A stretch of 64,000 bases of DNA, taken from Chryseobacterium endalhagicum (GTDB lineage: Bacteria > Bacteroidota > Bacteroidia > Flavobacteriales > Weeksellaceae). This document shows positions 44,758-52,848 of the stretch, one piece after another (position 1 is the first letter of the stretch; each line of letters starts with the position of its first letter). The position numbers and the translations under genes are program-made. The stretch is taken from positions 806,001 to 870,000 of the forward strand of contig NZ_JAELVM010000003.1 of NCBI RefSeq assembly GCF_016745235.1, given 5' to 3'. The notes under the pieces were generated by a model. The model was given only the letters and a program-made list of their open reading frames with translations, had not been told where the DNA came from and did no database searches.

Positions 44758-45516
44758 TTAAAGCAGTTTATTGGTTTGAGCATACGCAAGTGCTTCTGCT
44801 ATGTTGTTTACTCCAATTTTTTCAAAAAGTTTTTTGCGGTGAAATTTTACGGTATCTGCCGAAATAAATAATTTTTCTGCAATTTCATTAATCGTCAGTC
44901 CGCTGGCGTAAAGACTCAGGATTTCAGACTCCCTCTGCGAAAGTTTTATTTTTTCATCTTTCAACCATTTTCCGGCTTCAGGATCAAATTTCCAGACATC
45001 ATCGGAACCTTCCCGGCTGATCACAATATTTCCGGCAGAAGTACTGTTGGAAAGCGAAACAATACACAGTGCCTTCCAGATCTGCCCTTCCTCGGTAAGG
45101 AACATAGGGGTAAGTTTATGATTGACCAGCACCATATTCTTTTTGCCGTTGATCAAATTGAAATCATAAGAAATGGAATACAGCTTCCGTTCCTCCACAG
45201 GAATTTTATCATAAAAATTAAACCCTGCTTCATTGATTTTGATCAGCAGTTCCACGTCTTCGGGCTTTACATTCTGAAAATAAAAAGCATAGCCCATCTC
45301 TTTCACTTCTTCCGAGGTTTTCCCACATAGAAAAAGAGGATTGTCCGACACATAATCGAATTCTCTGGTCTGATAATCTATTACATACAGACTTTGGTAG
45401 GTAAGCCTTGAAAACGCTTTCACCGTTTCAAGATATTCCGCGGTCTGGCTGCGGTTGATGTCAGCATCGCTGCGGACATCATTTTTATCGTTAAAAAATC
45501 TGTTAATTTCTTCCAT
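44758..45516 (-). CDS. LuxR-type transcriptional regulator with PAS-like N-terminus
   Basis: 252 residues. The N-terminal ~180 residues resemble a PAS-type sensor (SLYVIDYQTREFDYVSDNPL). A LuxR-type helix-turn-helix ends the protein: KLSQRESEILSLYASGLTIN and ISADTVKFHRKKLFEKIG. No receiver aspartate and no partner kinase, so it may sense a ligand directly. Two CTACAC-AAAA-GTGTAG dyads lie 27-80 bp upstream, between it and the divergent gene at 45678, suggesting autoregulation. Confidence 0.88.
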   Translation of the reverse strand: MEEINRFFNDKNDVRSDADINRSQTAEYLETVKAFSRLTYQSLYVIDYQTREFDYVSDNPLFLCGKTSEEVKEMGYAFYFQNVKPEDVELLIKINEAGFNFYDKIPVEERKLYSISYDFNLINGKKNMVLVNHKLTPMFLTEEGQIWKALCIVSLSNSTSAGNIVISREGSDDVWKFDPEAGKWLKDEKIKLSQRESEILSLYASGLTINEIAEKLFISADTVKFHRKKLFEKIGVNNIAEALAYAQTNKLL

Positions 45517-45542
45517 ATACTATTGATCAATCAACAAAACAG

Positions 45543-45558
45543 CTACCCAAAAGTGTAG
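45543..45558. promoter_or_regulatory. dyad operator 1 upstream of the LuxR-type gene
   Basis: CTACCC-AAAA-GTGTAG, one mismatch from a perfect dyad. Centre 38 bp from operator 2. Confidence 0.6.
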
Positions 45559-45580
45559 TATTTCTCATCCATCAGCAAAT

Positions 45581-45596
45581 CTACACAAAAGTGTAG
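45581..45596. promoter_or_regulatory. dyad operator 2 upstream of the LuxR-type gene
   Basis: Perfect dyad CTACAC-AAAA-GTGTAG. It ends 22 bp before the -7 box at 45619, a position suited to activating the plus-strand gene. Confidence 0.65.
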
Positions 45597-45618
45597 TGGC
45601 TATCAAAATACCGTGATT

Positions 45619-45626
45619 TATTTTTG
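45619..45626 (+). promoter_or_regulatory. -7 box of the 125-residue secreted protein gene
   Basis: TATTTTTG fits TAnnTTTG, 51 bp before the ATG at 45678 and just downstream of the two dyads. Confidence 0.55.
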
Positions 45627-45677
45627 TTAAAAATAATTATAATTCTGCATCATAAAAACAAATCAGATCGTTAAAAA

Positions 45678-46055
45678 ATGAAAAACCTTTATTTTTATTC
45701 ACTATTGATCGCCGGTGCAGCATTTATTCTTACCTCTTTTCAGATTACCCGGGGCAGACATATCTACCGCAACCAGTGGAATATCCCCTCCCATAAAAGT
45801 TTAAGCATAAAAAATTCAGCAAAAGAAAGTCTTGAAGTGGTTTTATACAATCCTTCACAGACCGATTTTCTTCAATACAGAATCAATAACCATGAAATAA
45901 AGGAGCTGCCCAAAAACGATTCGGTCTACGTTACAATAAATTTCGCCCATGAAGTTTTTATCGTAAATAACTCAACCCATGCGGGTGCATTCAGACTGAA
46001 GATATTAAAAAACAAAGGCCGGATTAAAGCAGCCCTTAAAGATCAGCAATTTTAA
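45678..46055 (+). CDS. hypothetical secreted protein
   Basis: 125 residues; hydrophobic leader of about 22 residues (IAGAAFILTSFQITRG) that could be a signal peptide or anchor. The mature part is basic and beta-rich (SLEVVLYNPSQTDFLQYRIN, HEVFIVNNSTHAGAFRLKIL). No family recognised. It faces the LuxR-type gene across two dyads and is its best candidate target. Confidence 0.68.
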   Translation: MKNLYFYSLLIAGAAFILTSFQITRGRHIYRNQWNIPSHKSLSIKNSAKESLEVVLYNPSQTDFLQYRINNHEIKELPKNDSVYVTINFAHEVFIVNNSTHAGAFRLKILKNKGRIKAALKDQQF

Positions 46056-46119
46056 TCATAGAATTAATTTTTGCAAAAAAATCACACAAACTGAGCGAAG
46101 CATCATACGCTGATCTTAT

Positions 46120-46152
46120 AATTACTGTCTTTTCGGGCAGTAATTTTTTTTT
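46120..46152 (+). terminator. terminator of the 125-residue protein gene
   Basis: Stem ATTACTG/CAGTAAT with a 10-nt loop followed by at least eight T residues, 65 bp after the stop. Confidence 0.82.
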
Positions 46153-46412
46153 ACACAAGGTTTGAGTTTAGGATTTGAGAGTAGTAGCCCTTGAGGGTTT
46201 GAGAGTGGAGCGTTTTAGAGTTTGGGGTGCGAATCCCGGAAATATTGAAAGAAACGGCAAATAACTGGAGGCTGAGGCTCCCGAAGCCACCAGTATCATT
46301 ATCTATCGTCTGATATCTGACATCCAGAATCTTGATTCTGAACTCTGAAAATTCACCATTCACTGTGGAGCAAAATTCACCATTGACAATTTCCTATCTA
46401 AAATCTCTATTC
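46153..46412. other. intergenic region with decayed repeats
   Basis: No gene. Words such as GTTTGAGAGTAGTAG / GTTTGAGAGTGGAG repeat near 46170-46210, CAGAATCTTGATTCTGAACTC near 46325, and AAATTCACCATT occurs twice at about 46346 and 46373. Looks like remnants of family A and CTTGATT-type repeats. Confidence 0.5.
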
Positions 46413-47243
46413 TCATTCATGCGAGCCAACCCACTTCAACGTTCCATTTTTATCAAAACGGTAAGCATCCTGATACCAGGAAGCTCCTCCTCTGCATCCG
46501 GTGTACAGCACTTTATTTATTTTGTCTACAGCCACATCGCAAAGGCATGAGCATTCGGACTTTGAGTAATCCGGTTCTTTGAACAGATTAAACCGCTTTG
46601 TTTTCGGGTTATAAAGGTAGATGGTAAACATACTGTAAACACCCATTCCTGCATCCGGAATGGTGAAAGCAAGATCATCGTATCCGTCAAAATTATAATC
46701 TTCAATAATGCTTTGCTGGACCGGATCAGGTCTGTCCGGAAAAGGAAGTTCTGCATTCATCTTCCTCCCATCGGGATATTCAATCAGCAGTTTGTTATTA
46801 TAAAAATGATTAAAAGAGATCATAGCACCATACAGCAGGTATTTGTCATCGCCATCCGGATCTCCTTCTTCTTCCACAAGCTCAAGGTTGAAATGTCTGA
46901 AACCTGTTGCTCTCAGATAAGAAGCATCTACAATAAAGTTTCCCATTTGCAGCAGTTTATAGGTTCCGTTAAATTTCCCGTTAACCATTTCATCCCAGGC
47001 AAAATAATGTTTGGCAGGCTGATCCGGGCCTCCTGAAATAGTATCCAGCCTGTAGCTTTTAACTCTTAACGGAATAATATCTTTCTTCCCTTCATACTGT
47101 ACAAAGGCCCCTTTTCCGCCATTTCCGTAATACAGTTTCAGCCTGAACTCTTTTTCTGCATCAACAGATTTTAAAGTAATGGGCTGGGCATGCAGAAAAG
47201 TCCCGAAAATAGCAGCTACAAAGAGGAGAAAAAGTTTTTTCAT
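46413..47243 (-). CDS. hypothetical secreted protein, XAC2610-like C-terminus
   Basis: 276 residues; signal peptide ends near FLHAQ. A beta-rich N-terminal half (EFRLKLYYGNGGKGAFVQYE) is followed by IIEDYNFDGYDDLAFTIPDAG, an FG-GAP/XAC2610-type loop, and YIYLYN-like strands. Cysteines cluster in KSECSCLCDVAV and YTGCRGGASW and may form disulfides. XAC2610-like proteins include immunity factors against lysozyme-like T6SS effectors in Xanthomonas, but this link here is weak. Followed downstream by a lipoprotein gene on the other side of 14 bp. Confidence 0.65.
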   Translation of the reverse strand: MKKLFLLFVAAIFGTFLHAQPITLKSVDAEKEFRLKLYYGNGGKGAFVQYEGKKDIIPLRVKSYRLDTISGGPDQPAKHYFAWDEMVNGKFNGTYKLLQMGNFIVDASYLRATGFRHFNLELVEEEGDPDGDDKYLLYGAMISFNHFYNNKLLIEYPDGRKMNAELPFPDRPDPVQQSIIEDYNFDGYDDLAFTIPDAGMGVYSMFTIYLYNPKTKRFNLFKEPDYSKSECSCLCDVAVDKINKVLYTGCRGGASWYQDAYRFDKNGTLKWVGSHE

Positions 47244-47257
47244 GGTTATCTTACGTT

Positions 47258-47833
47258 TTATGGTTTTATATTTTTTATGGATACTCTTAGAAAATAATCG
47301 GAGCCGGGTTCATTTTCATCTTTTACTTTAAGGATGTACCATGTTGTTTCTATCTGCTTTTCATTTTGGATATTCTGAAGGATCTCATATTTTCCATTAT
47401 GAAATTTACGGACATTATCGGGCGTGATATCTTTGAAATCCCTTCTGTCTTTCAGCAGGTCATTGTATTCTTTTATGGTTAAATAAGCGGAAAACTCAAC
47501 CATACTGAGCTTTTTAGCCGGATCCACATAAAAATCTACAATATTTCTTTTTTTGATTTTTAAATTTCTGAACAGGAACATTCCTTCTGTTACGTATTCC
47601 GGCAATATCCTGTAAATTTTATAAGGTATTATTTTTCCATCAACTGTTTTCTCCGTGGGTATCTGATAGTATTTTTCAACCTTGGATAACAGATGGTCCG
47701 GATCTTCTTTGAATGTTATTTTATCCAGATCGAAAGCACCATATGACGGACCAATAAATTCGGGATTCTCCTGTCCGCTGCAGGACATGAAAAGAAAAGC
47801 AAACATCAATAATAGTAGAAATCTTTTTGTCAT
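47258..47833 (-). CDS. hypothetical lipoprotein
   Basis: 191 residues; lipobox FLFMSC after an N-terminal hydrophobic stretch. The mature protein is charged, with IYRILPEYVTEGMFLFRNLK and EFSAYLTIKEYNDLLKD. No family recognised. It reads into the 276-residue protein gene, 14 bp downstream, so the two are probably co-transcribed. Upstream is the four-helix membrane protein gene 11 bp away. Confidence 0.68.
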   Translation of the reverse strand: MTKRFLLLLMFAFLFMSCSGQENPEFIGPSYGAFDLDKITFKEDPDHLLSKVEKYYQIPTEKTVDGKIIPYKIYRILPEYVTEGMFLFRNLKIKKRNIVDFYVDPAKKLSMVEFSAYLTIKEYNDLLKDRRDFKDITPDNVRKFHNGKYEILQNIQNEKQIETTWYILKVKDENEPGSDYFLRVSIKNIKP

Positions 47834-47844
47834 GGTTCAATATA

Positions 47845-48264
47845 CTATTTAAACAGAGAAATAAATTTATAATAGTAAAAAGTCCAGATAAGAAACCACG
47901 GTACATCAGCAATCAGAAAGAAAACCACAGTCTCTTTATCTATATTCCCACCGGAGATTCCTGCCAAAAAACATCCCGCCAAAAGTACCGGAAGAGCAAA
48001 CCAGCACAATCCCCTTTTTATATTTCCCCGGAACCCTTTTAAAAGAGAAAAAAGACTGCTGATGGAAACCAGACTCAAAGACAAAACCCAGAACAATACA
48101 ATGCCATACGCCAGACCGCTCATATCACAATTTCTGGGAGGACTGCCATCCTGTACGGGAATTTTGGTCGCTGCCAGATAAGTAATCAAAATGATCATTG
48201 AAATAACGGCAGCCATAAACCATGTTTTAAGGATGGAAAGCAGAATAAATTTTCTCTGTGACAT
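47845..48264 (-). CDS. hypothetical four-helix membrane protein
   Basis: 139 residues with four hydrophobic segments (ILKTWFMAAVISMIILITYL, LAYGIVLFWVLSLSLVSISSL, LCWFALPVLLAGCFLAG and a C-terminal ADVPWFLIWTFYYY). No family recognised. First of a likely three-gene run with the lipoprotein and the secreted protein downstream. Confidence 0.68.
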   Translation of the reverse strand: MSQRKFILLSILKTWFMAAVISMIILITYLAATKIPVQDGSPPRNCDMSGLAYGIVLFWVLSLSLVSISSLFSLLKGFRGNIKRGLCWFALPVLLAGCFLAGISGGNIDKETVVFFLIADVPWFLIWTFYYYKFISLFK

Positions 48265-48445
48265 TGAATCTCTTTATGCGTTTCACTAATGTAGCAATAA
48301 ACCATGAATAAATCATTTGACAGGACAGGTTATCTGAGCAAAAACAGCAGTAAAATATAAATACACGGCCACACCCTTGAAAAACTGAACCCGTGTTTAA
48401 CGAAATTTTCCTACAGACATACAACATACAGTGGAAACTTTTATC

Positions 48446-48453
48446 TAGATTTG
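48446..48453 (+). promoter_or_regulatory. -7 box of the racemase gene
   Basis: TAGATTTG fits TAnnTTTG exactly, 23 bp before the ATG at 48477. Confidence 0.6.
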
Positions 48454-48476
48454 CCTTGAATCAATAACAGAATTTT

Positions 48477-49157
48477 ATGAAAAAAGTAGGATTGGTAGGA
48501 GGAATAAGCTGGGTATCCACCCTGGATTATTATCAATTCATTAATGAAGGCGTTAATGCCAGGCTGGGTGGACTGAATGCCGCTGAATGCATGATCTATT
48601 CTTTAAATTTCAATGACGTTCAGGCCAAAGGCTGGGTGAATTCCTTTGATTTACTGCTCAACGCCTGCCAACACCTGAAAAACAGCGGTGTGGACAGCAT
48701 TGTCCTGTGTGCCAATACCGCTCATCTCTTTGCAGACGAACTTGAGGATAAGGTACAACTTCCAATCATCCACATTGGGACTGAAACGGCAAAAGCAATA
48801 CAGAAAGCAGGGCTTACAAAAGTTGGATTAATCGGAACCAAGTTTACGATGGAAATGGATTTTTATAAAAATAAGCTGGAAGAATACGGCCTGGAAGTAC
48901 TGGTTCCGGACAGTCAGGAAACTAGGGATTATATCCAGCATACCGTAAAAGATGAACTTGGCGTGGGATTCATTAATCCTGAGACTAAAACCCGCTATAT
49001 TTCCATTGTAGGAGATCTTATAAGCCGCGGCGCAGAATGTATTATTCTCGGCTGTACAGAAATTCCTATGCTGATCAGCCAGGATGATTTCAGCATTCCG
49101 GTTTTTGATACAACGAAAATACATTGTGAGGCCATTGTGGACTATATTGTTTTATAA
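48477..49157 (+). CDS. aspartate/glutamate racemase family protein
   Basis: 226 residues. Cofactor-independent racemase fold with GLVGGISWVSTLDYYQFIN at the N terminus and the two catalytic cysteines: C78 in IVLCANTAHLFADEL and a second in IILGCTEIPMLI near residue 192. Probably an aspartate racemase-like enzyme; substrate preference is not decided by the motifs. Monocistronic. Confidence 0.9.
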   Translation: MKKVGLVGGISWVSTLDYYQFINEGVNARLGGLNAAECMIYSLNFNDVQAKGWVNSFDLLLNACQHLKNSGVDSIVLCANTAHLFADELEDKVQLPIIHIGTETAKAIQKAGLTKVGLIGTKFTMEMDFYKNKLEEYGLEVLVPDSQETRDYIQHTVKDELGVGFINPETKTRYISIVGDLISRGAECIILGCTEIPMLISQDDFSIPVFDTTKIHCEAIVDYIVL

Positions 49158-49602
49158 ATACTGATGAACTTTTAACTTTAGCTATCCCCAGCCCCAGAAA
49201 TGAAAAATTAAATGATTTATCACTGTTCTTTTACCTTGAAGCAAAAGAACCAAAAGTTCAAGACCTGGAAACTTCCGCTAAAAATAAATCCTGTTCTCTA
49301 AAAACTCTAAAACTTGCGCGGATGTATTGTTGCTTTTTCGTTTCAATTTCCGTCCCGCGCCTCGGACAGTAGAATTTTTTTAACGTTCGCAGCATTTATT
49401 TTCTTAACGCTCCATTTTCCGAAGTCGATTTTATCATAGTGTCAATATCAATCTTTGTAAAATCTGAACAGAAGGTATATTTAAATAACGAAACCTTATA
49501 GGTTTTAAAAACCTATAAGGTTTGATTGTGTATTATTTTTTTGATTTTTGCACCTTATCCGGTAAAATTTATCCTTAGGTCGTGGATAGACATACAAACA
49601 AA
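49158..49602. other. long intergenic region with palindromes and decayed repeats
   Basis: No gene seen. A near-palindrome around 49226-49262 (TTCTTTTACCTTGAAGC / CAAAAGAACC ... GTTCAAG) and a perfect palindrome at 49491-49523 (AAACCTTATAGGTTTT, one-base centre, exact reverse complement). The stretch between, to about 49440, looks like an interspersed non-coding repeat rather than a gene. Confidence 0.5.
49491..49523. repeat. perfect palindrome, 16-bp arms
   Basis: AAACCTTATAGGTTTT, 1-nt centre, exact reverse complement arm. Same overall shape (AACCT...AGGTT) as the palindrome at 22494-22528. Confidence 0.85.
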
Positions 49603-49630
49603 AATCCCTTTCAATTGCTTGAAAGGGATT
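49603..49630 (-). terminator. terminator of the tRNA-Asp cluster
   Basis: AATCCCTTTCA/TGAAAGGGATT hairpin plus a T-run on the minus strand, 10 bp after the last tRNA. Confidence 0.85.
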
Positions 49631-49640
49631 AAAGATCTTG

Positions 49641-49714
49641 CGATCCGGACGGGACTCGAACCCGCGACCTCCGCCGTGACAGGGCGGCATTCTAACCAGC
49701 TGAACTACCGGATC
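49641..49714 (-). tRNA. tRNA-Asp(GTC)
   Basis: 74-nt cloverleaf with acceptor GATCCGG/CCGGATC, D-arm GTTCAGCTGGTTAGAAT, anticodon loop CTGTCAC with GTC, T-arm GGGTTCGAGTCCC and discriminator G; CCA not encoded. Last of four tandem identical genes. Confidence 0.97.
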
Positions 49715-49746
49715 AATTTTTTTAAAGTAAATTGAGAAAACTTCTG

Positions 49747-49820
49747 CGATCCGGACGGGACTCGAACCCGCGACCTCCGCCGTGACAGGGCGGCATTCTA
49801 ACCAGCTGAACTACCGGATC
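49747..49820 (-). tRNA. tRNA-Asp(GTC)
   Basis: Identical to the other three copies over 74 nt; separated by a 32-nt spacer from the copy downstream. Confidence 0.97.
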
Positions 49821-49853
49821 AATTTTTTTAAAAAGAAATTGAGAAAACTTCTG

Positions 49854-49927
49854 CGATCCGGACGGGACTCGAACCCGCGACCTCCGCCGTGACAGGGCGG
49901 CATTCTAACCAGCTGAACTACCGGATC
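49854..49927 (-). tRNA. tRNA-Asp(GTC)
   Basis: Identical to the other copies; flanking spacers are near-identical AT-rich sequence. Confidence 0.97.
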
Positions 49928-49962
49928 TAATTTTTTTTTTAAAGTAAATTGAAAAACTTTTG

Positions 49963-50036
49963 CGATCCGGACGGGACTCGAACCCGCGACCTCCGCCGTG
50001 ACAGGGCGGCATTCTAACCAGCTGAACTACCGGATC
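49963..50036 (-). tRNA. tRNA-Asp(GTC)
   Basis: First (promoter-proximal) copy of the four; upstream DNA up to 50100 carries TTG and TTCTTTATC-like elements and is the likely promoter region. Confidence 0.97.
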
Positions 50037-50127
50037 ATTTTCTGTTGTGATAAAGAACTACGTTTCTTTTTTGTGATTGCAAAATTACACCTTTTTTCGT
50101 TATCTGCAAATTATTTGCAAATAAAAA

Positions 50128-50147
50128 GCCTTCCAAAAACGGAAGGC
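50128..50147 (-). terminator. terminator of trxA
   Basis: GCCTTCC/GGAAGGC stem followed by TTTTTAT on the minus strand, 21 bp after the trxA stop. Confidence 0.88.
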
Positions 50148-50168
50148 ATTCATTATCAAAGTTATTTT

Positions 50169-50486
50169 TTACAAGTGCGCGCTTAATTTTTCAGCGATAA
50201 TCTCCTTTGGAGTTACACCTACTAATTTATCAACCACTTCACCGTTCTTAAAAATCAGAACTGTAGGGATATTTCTGATGCCATACTGCATAGAGATTTC
50301 CTGATTGTTGTCTACATCAACTTTTCCTACCACTGCTTTTCCTTCAAAATCTGATGCTACTTCTTCGATGATTGGTCCTAAAGTTCTGCATGGTCCGCAC
50401 CATACTGCCCAGAAGTCTACCAATACCGGCTTGTCTGATTTTAAAACCGTGTCCTGAAATGAGCTGTCTGTAATTTCTAAAGCCAT
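50169..50486 (-). CDS. trxA: thioredoxin
   Basis: 105 residues from the ATG at 50486 (MALEITDSSF); the frame extends to 50528 but the added 14 residues are polar and not thioredoxin-like. Active site W-C30-G-P-C33 in FWAVWCGPCRTLGP; cis-proline in RNIPTVLIFKNG. Classical cytoplasmic disulfide reductase. Downstream of the cysteine desulfurase gene on the same strand with an 85-bp gap and its own terminator. Confidence 0.97.
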   Translation of the reverse strand: MALEITDSSFQDTVLKSDKPVLVDFWAVWCGPCRTLGPIIEEVASDFEGKAVVGKVDVDNNQEISMQYGIRNIPTVLIFKNGEVVDKLVGVTPKEIIAEKLSAHL

Positions 50487-50571
50487 TTTGTTTCTTTTAT
50501 TTAAATTAATATTATATTCTTGTTTCAATCCTTAATTGGATATTCAAAATTACGCTTTTTAAGCGATAAGA

Positions 50572-51747
50572 CTATCTATGCTCAACATTTGTTTTTTCTA
50601 TAGCAAAGTCCTTTGAAATTTCTGCCAAAGCCTCTGCCAGCGCATCGATTTCTTCTTTTGTCGTCATATGGCTGAAAGAAATACGCAATGGCGTACAATG
50701 ATCCATCTCATCCTCAGAAAGAACCATCATCATTACCATAGAAGGTTTTGATGCTCCTGAAGAGCATGCACTTCCCTGAGATATTGCAATTCCCTTCATA
50801 TCCAGCTGAAGCCCGATCAACGGGTTTTTATACGGCAGCAATGCACTTAACACCGTGTAAAGGCTGTTTTCCTTCTCGGCACTTCTTCCATTGAATTTAA
50901 TCCCCGGAATCACTGCAGAAAGTCTTTCTATCGTATAATCTTTGATCTCCTGCATATGGCGGGTGTATTCTTCCATATGATTTAAAGAAAGTTCCAGAGC
51001 TTTACCAAGCCCTACGATACCGCTTACATTCTCAGTTCCGGCTCTTAAGCTTCTTTCCTGAGGTCCTCCGGTAATGATTCCCTTCATTCCTGTGGCTTTT
51101 CTGATGAAAGCGAAGCCTACACCTTTCGGACCATGAAACTTGTGGCCGCTGCATGATGCAAAATCTACTTTAATATCTGAAAAATCCAGATTCATGTGAG
51201 CCATAGTCTGAACAGTATCCGAATGGAAAAGAGCGTTATTTTCTTTGCATAATTCAGCAATTTTCCTGATATCTGCTATATTTCCGATTTCGTTATTGGC
51301 ATGCATTAAGCTTACCAGTGTTTTTTTATCCGAAGCTTTTAATAATTCTTCCAGTTTATTCAGGTCGATATCTCCTTTTTCATTAGGACGAATATAGGCT
51401 ACTTCTACCCCTTTTCGTGCCTTCATATCCAGAATACTCTCTGAAACACATTTATGCTCAAGCGGTGAACTGATGATTCTTTCTACGCCAAGGTGTTCTA
51501 CACTGGATTTAATGATCATGTTGTTCGATTCTGTTCCGCACGAAGTAAAGATAATCTCCGCAGGCGTTACGTGAAGATAATCTGCCACCTGTCTTCTCAC
51601 ATTTTCTATAAGGATTTTTGCTTCCTGTCCGAAACTGTGGGTAGAAGAAGGGTTTCCGAAATTCATTTTCATAGTTCCCACCATGGCATCTATTACTTCT
51701 TCTGAAAGCGGAGTTGTAGCAGCGTTATCTAAATATATTTTGTTCAT
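50572..51747 (-). CDS. cysteine desulfurase, NifS/IscS type
   Basis: 391 residues. PLP enzyme releasing sulfur from cysteine. Visible: N-terminal IYLDNAATTPLSEEV, the PLP lysine K203 in CSGHKFHGPKG, and a catalytic cysteine near 326 in SQGSACSSGASKPS; HSDTVQ carries the PLP-ring aspartate. No isc/suf scaffold gene adjacent, so its role (Fe-S, tRNA thiolation or other) is open. Last of the seven-gene run from UbiA. Confidence 0.95.
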   Translation of the reverse strand: MNKIYLDNAATTPLSEEVIDAMVGTMKMNFGNPSSTHSFGQEAKILIENVRRQVADYLHVTPAEIIFTSCGTESNNMIIKSSVEHLGVERIISSPLEHKCVSESILDMKARKGVEVAYIRPNEKGDIDLNKLEELLKASDKKTLVSLMHANNEIGNIADIRKIAELCKENNALFHSDTVQTMAHMNLDFSDIKVDFASCSGHKFHGPKGVGFAFIRKATGMKGIITGGPQERSLRAGTENVSGIVGLGKALELSLNHMEEYTRHMQEIKDYTIERLSAVIPGIKFNGRSAEKENSLYTVLSALLPYKNPLIGLQLDMKGIAISQGSACSSGASKPSMVMMMVLSEDEMDHCTPLRISFSHMTTKEEIDALAEALAEISKDFAIEKTNVEHR

Positions 51748-51749
51748 TT

Positions 51750-52214
51750 TTATTTTGAGTATTTTAATTCTACTGAGGTAAACTGATAATCCGAAGGAAC
51801 GGCAACCATAAACCAGGGATTTGAAATCACCTGAATTTCCATGCCGCCCGAAGGAGTTTCAGGAACCTCTACGTATAGGATATTGTTTTTTACGAAAGTA
51901 TTTTTAACGGTATTAATTCTGTGGCTTCCCGATCTGAACATGCCCATATGATACAAAACCACTTTTTTGTTTTTGGGAAATTTCGGGTAGTTGATAGAAG
52001 GCTCTTTACCCACTTCAATAAGACCGAAACTACCTTTGATGACATCCCGGAATTCCTGTTCATTCTTTACAATCTTGAATCCGGATTGATCCGGGCCGCC
52101 CTGTGCCTCGGAAACCAGAAGTTCTGAGCTTTCCTGCATACCTGGTGATTTTTGAGACGGCGTCGCTGCACAGCTCATTATGATTGCAGTACATAAAATA
52201 AGCAGTCTGTTCAT
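51750..52214 (-). CDS. PrcB-like lipoprotein
   Basis: 154 residues from the ATG at 52214 (MNRLLILC); 52235 is an earlier but poorer start. Lipobox IIMSC. The mature C-terminal half matches the protease-complex PrcB_C pattern: VVLYHMGMFRSGSHRINTVK, ILYVEVPETPSGG and PWFMVAVP. PrcB-type domains accompany PrtP-like proteases in Treponema; whether one exists here is unknown. Two bases separate it from the cysteine desulfurase. Confidence 0.72.
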   Translation of the reverse strand: MNRLLILCTAIIMSCAATPSQKSPGMQESSELLVSEAQGGPDQSGFKIVKNEQEFRDVIKGSFGLIEVGKEPSINYPKFPKNKKVVLYHMGMFRSGSHRINTVKNTFVKNNILYVEVPETPSGGMEIQVISNPWFMVAVPSDYQFTSVELKYSK

Positions 52215-52237
52215 TTTTACATTTTTACCTCCCAAAA

Positions 52238-52825
52238 TTAGTGAAAAAATTGGTAATGACCTTCATTTGCCCATTTCAGCATCTGGCGGTCTCCGGAAGT
52301 ATCTCCGAAAGCAATTATTTTATCGTATTTAGAGTCGTGTATTTCAGCTTTTATTCTTACCAGTTTTTCTTTTCCATTGCAGTTTTTTCCGATGAAATTC
52401 CCTGTAAAGATGCCGTTTTTAAACTCTGCACGGGTAGAAACCAGCTGCATTTTCAGTTCTTCCGCAAAAGGTTTCACCCAGATATCAAGCGAAGCGGTAA
52501 CCAATAAACTCTGTGTATTATCCCTATCGATATTTTTAATAAAGTCAAGAGCGTTTTCCCGTACAATTTTCGGGTAATGGTGCTCGAAAAACAGTTTGGA
52601 TTTCATTTCTATCTTTTCCTGGCTCTGCCCTTTGAGAATAGATCCTATAAAGCTTTTCTTCACTTTTTCCGTTTCGGCAAGCTTCAGTTTCAATAAAATA
52701 AAGAGAGGAACATGTCTTAAAAATTGTATCCGGAATTTGGTAGAATCGTAGAATTTAAGATACATGAACATGGTATCCTTATACGTTATGGTTCCGTCAA
52801 AATCAAAACAATACAACTTTTTCAT
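52238..52825 (-). CDS. HAD-IB family phosphatase
   Basis: 195 residues. Motif I CFDFDGTITYKD (D-x-D-G-T), motif II TAS in LLVTASLDIWV, motif III lysine in GKEKLVRIK, and motif IV FGDTSGDRQML all present: an active HAD-IB (phosphoserine phosphatase-like) hydrolase. It lies in one run with DprE1/DprE2 and UbiA-like genes, where a phosphatase acting on polyprenyl-phosphoryl-5-phosphoribose is required; this enzyme may fill that role, which mycobacteria assign to a different, PAP2-type protein (Rv3807c). Confidence 0.88.
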   Translation of the reverse strand: MKKLYCFDFDGTITYKDTMFMYLKFYDSTKFRIQFLRHVPLFILLKLKLAETEKVKKSFIGSILKGQSQEKIEMKSKLFFEHHYPKIVRENALDFIKNIDRDNTQSLLVTASLDIWVKPFAEELKMQLVSTRAEFKNGIFTGNFIGKNCNGKEKLVRIKAEIHDSKYDKIIAFGDTSGDRQMLKWANEGHYQFFH

Positions 52826-52848
52826 AAATCTATGGCTTAAGGTAAATT

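Noticed and set aside
44758-45516. Two-component response regulator
   Set aside because: Has the LuxR helix-turn-helix but no receiver aspartate pattern and no adjacent kinase.
46413-47243. T6SS immunity protein (XAC2610-type)
   Set aside because: The loop EDYNFDGYDDL is shared with many FG-GAP/VCBS-like secreted proteins and no lysozyme-like effector gene is adjacent; left as hypothetical.
49526-50186. Plus-strand reading frames across the tRNA cluster that translate as RTGLEPATSAVTGRHSNQLN
   Set aside because: They are translations of the antisense of tRNA-Asp, a well-known annotation artefact.
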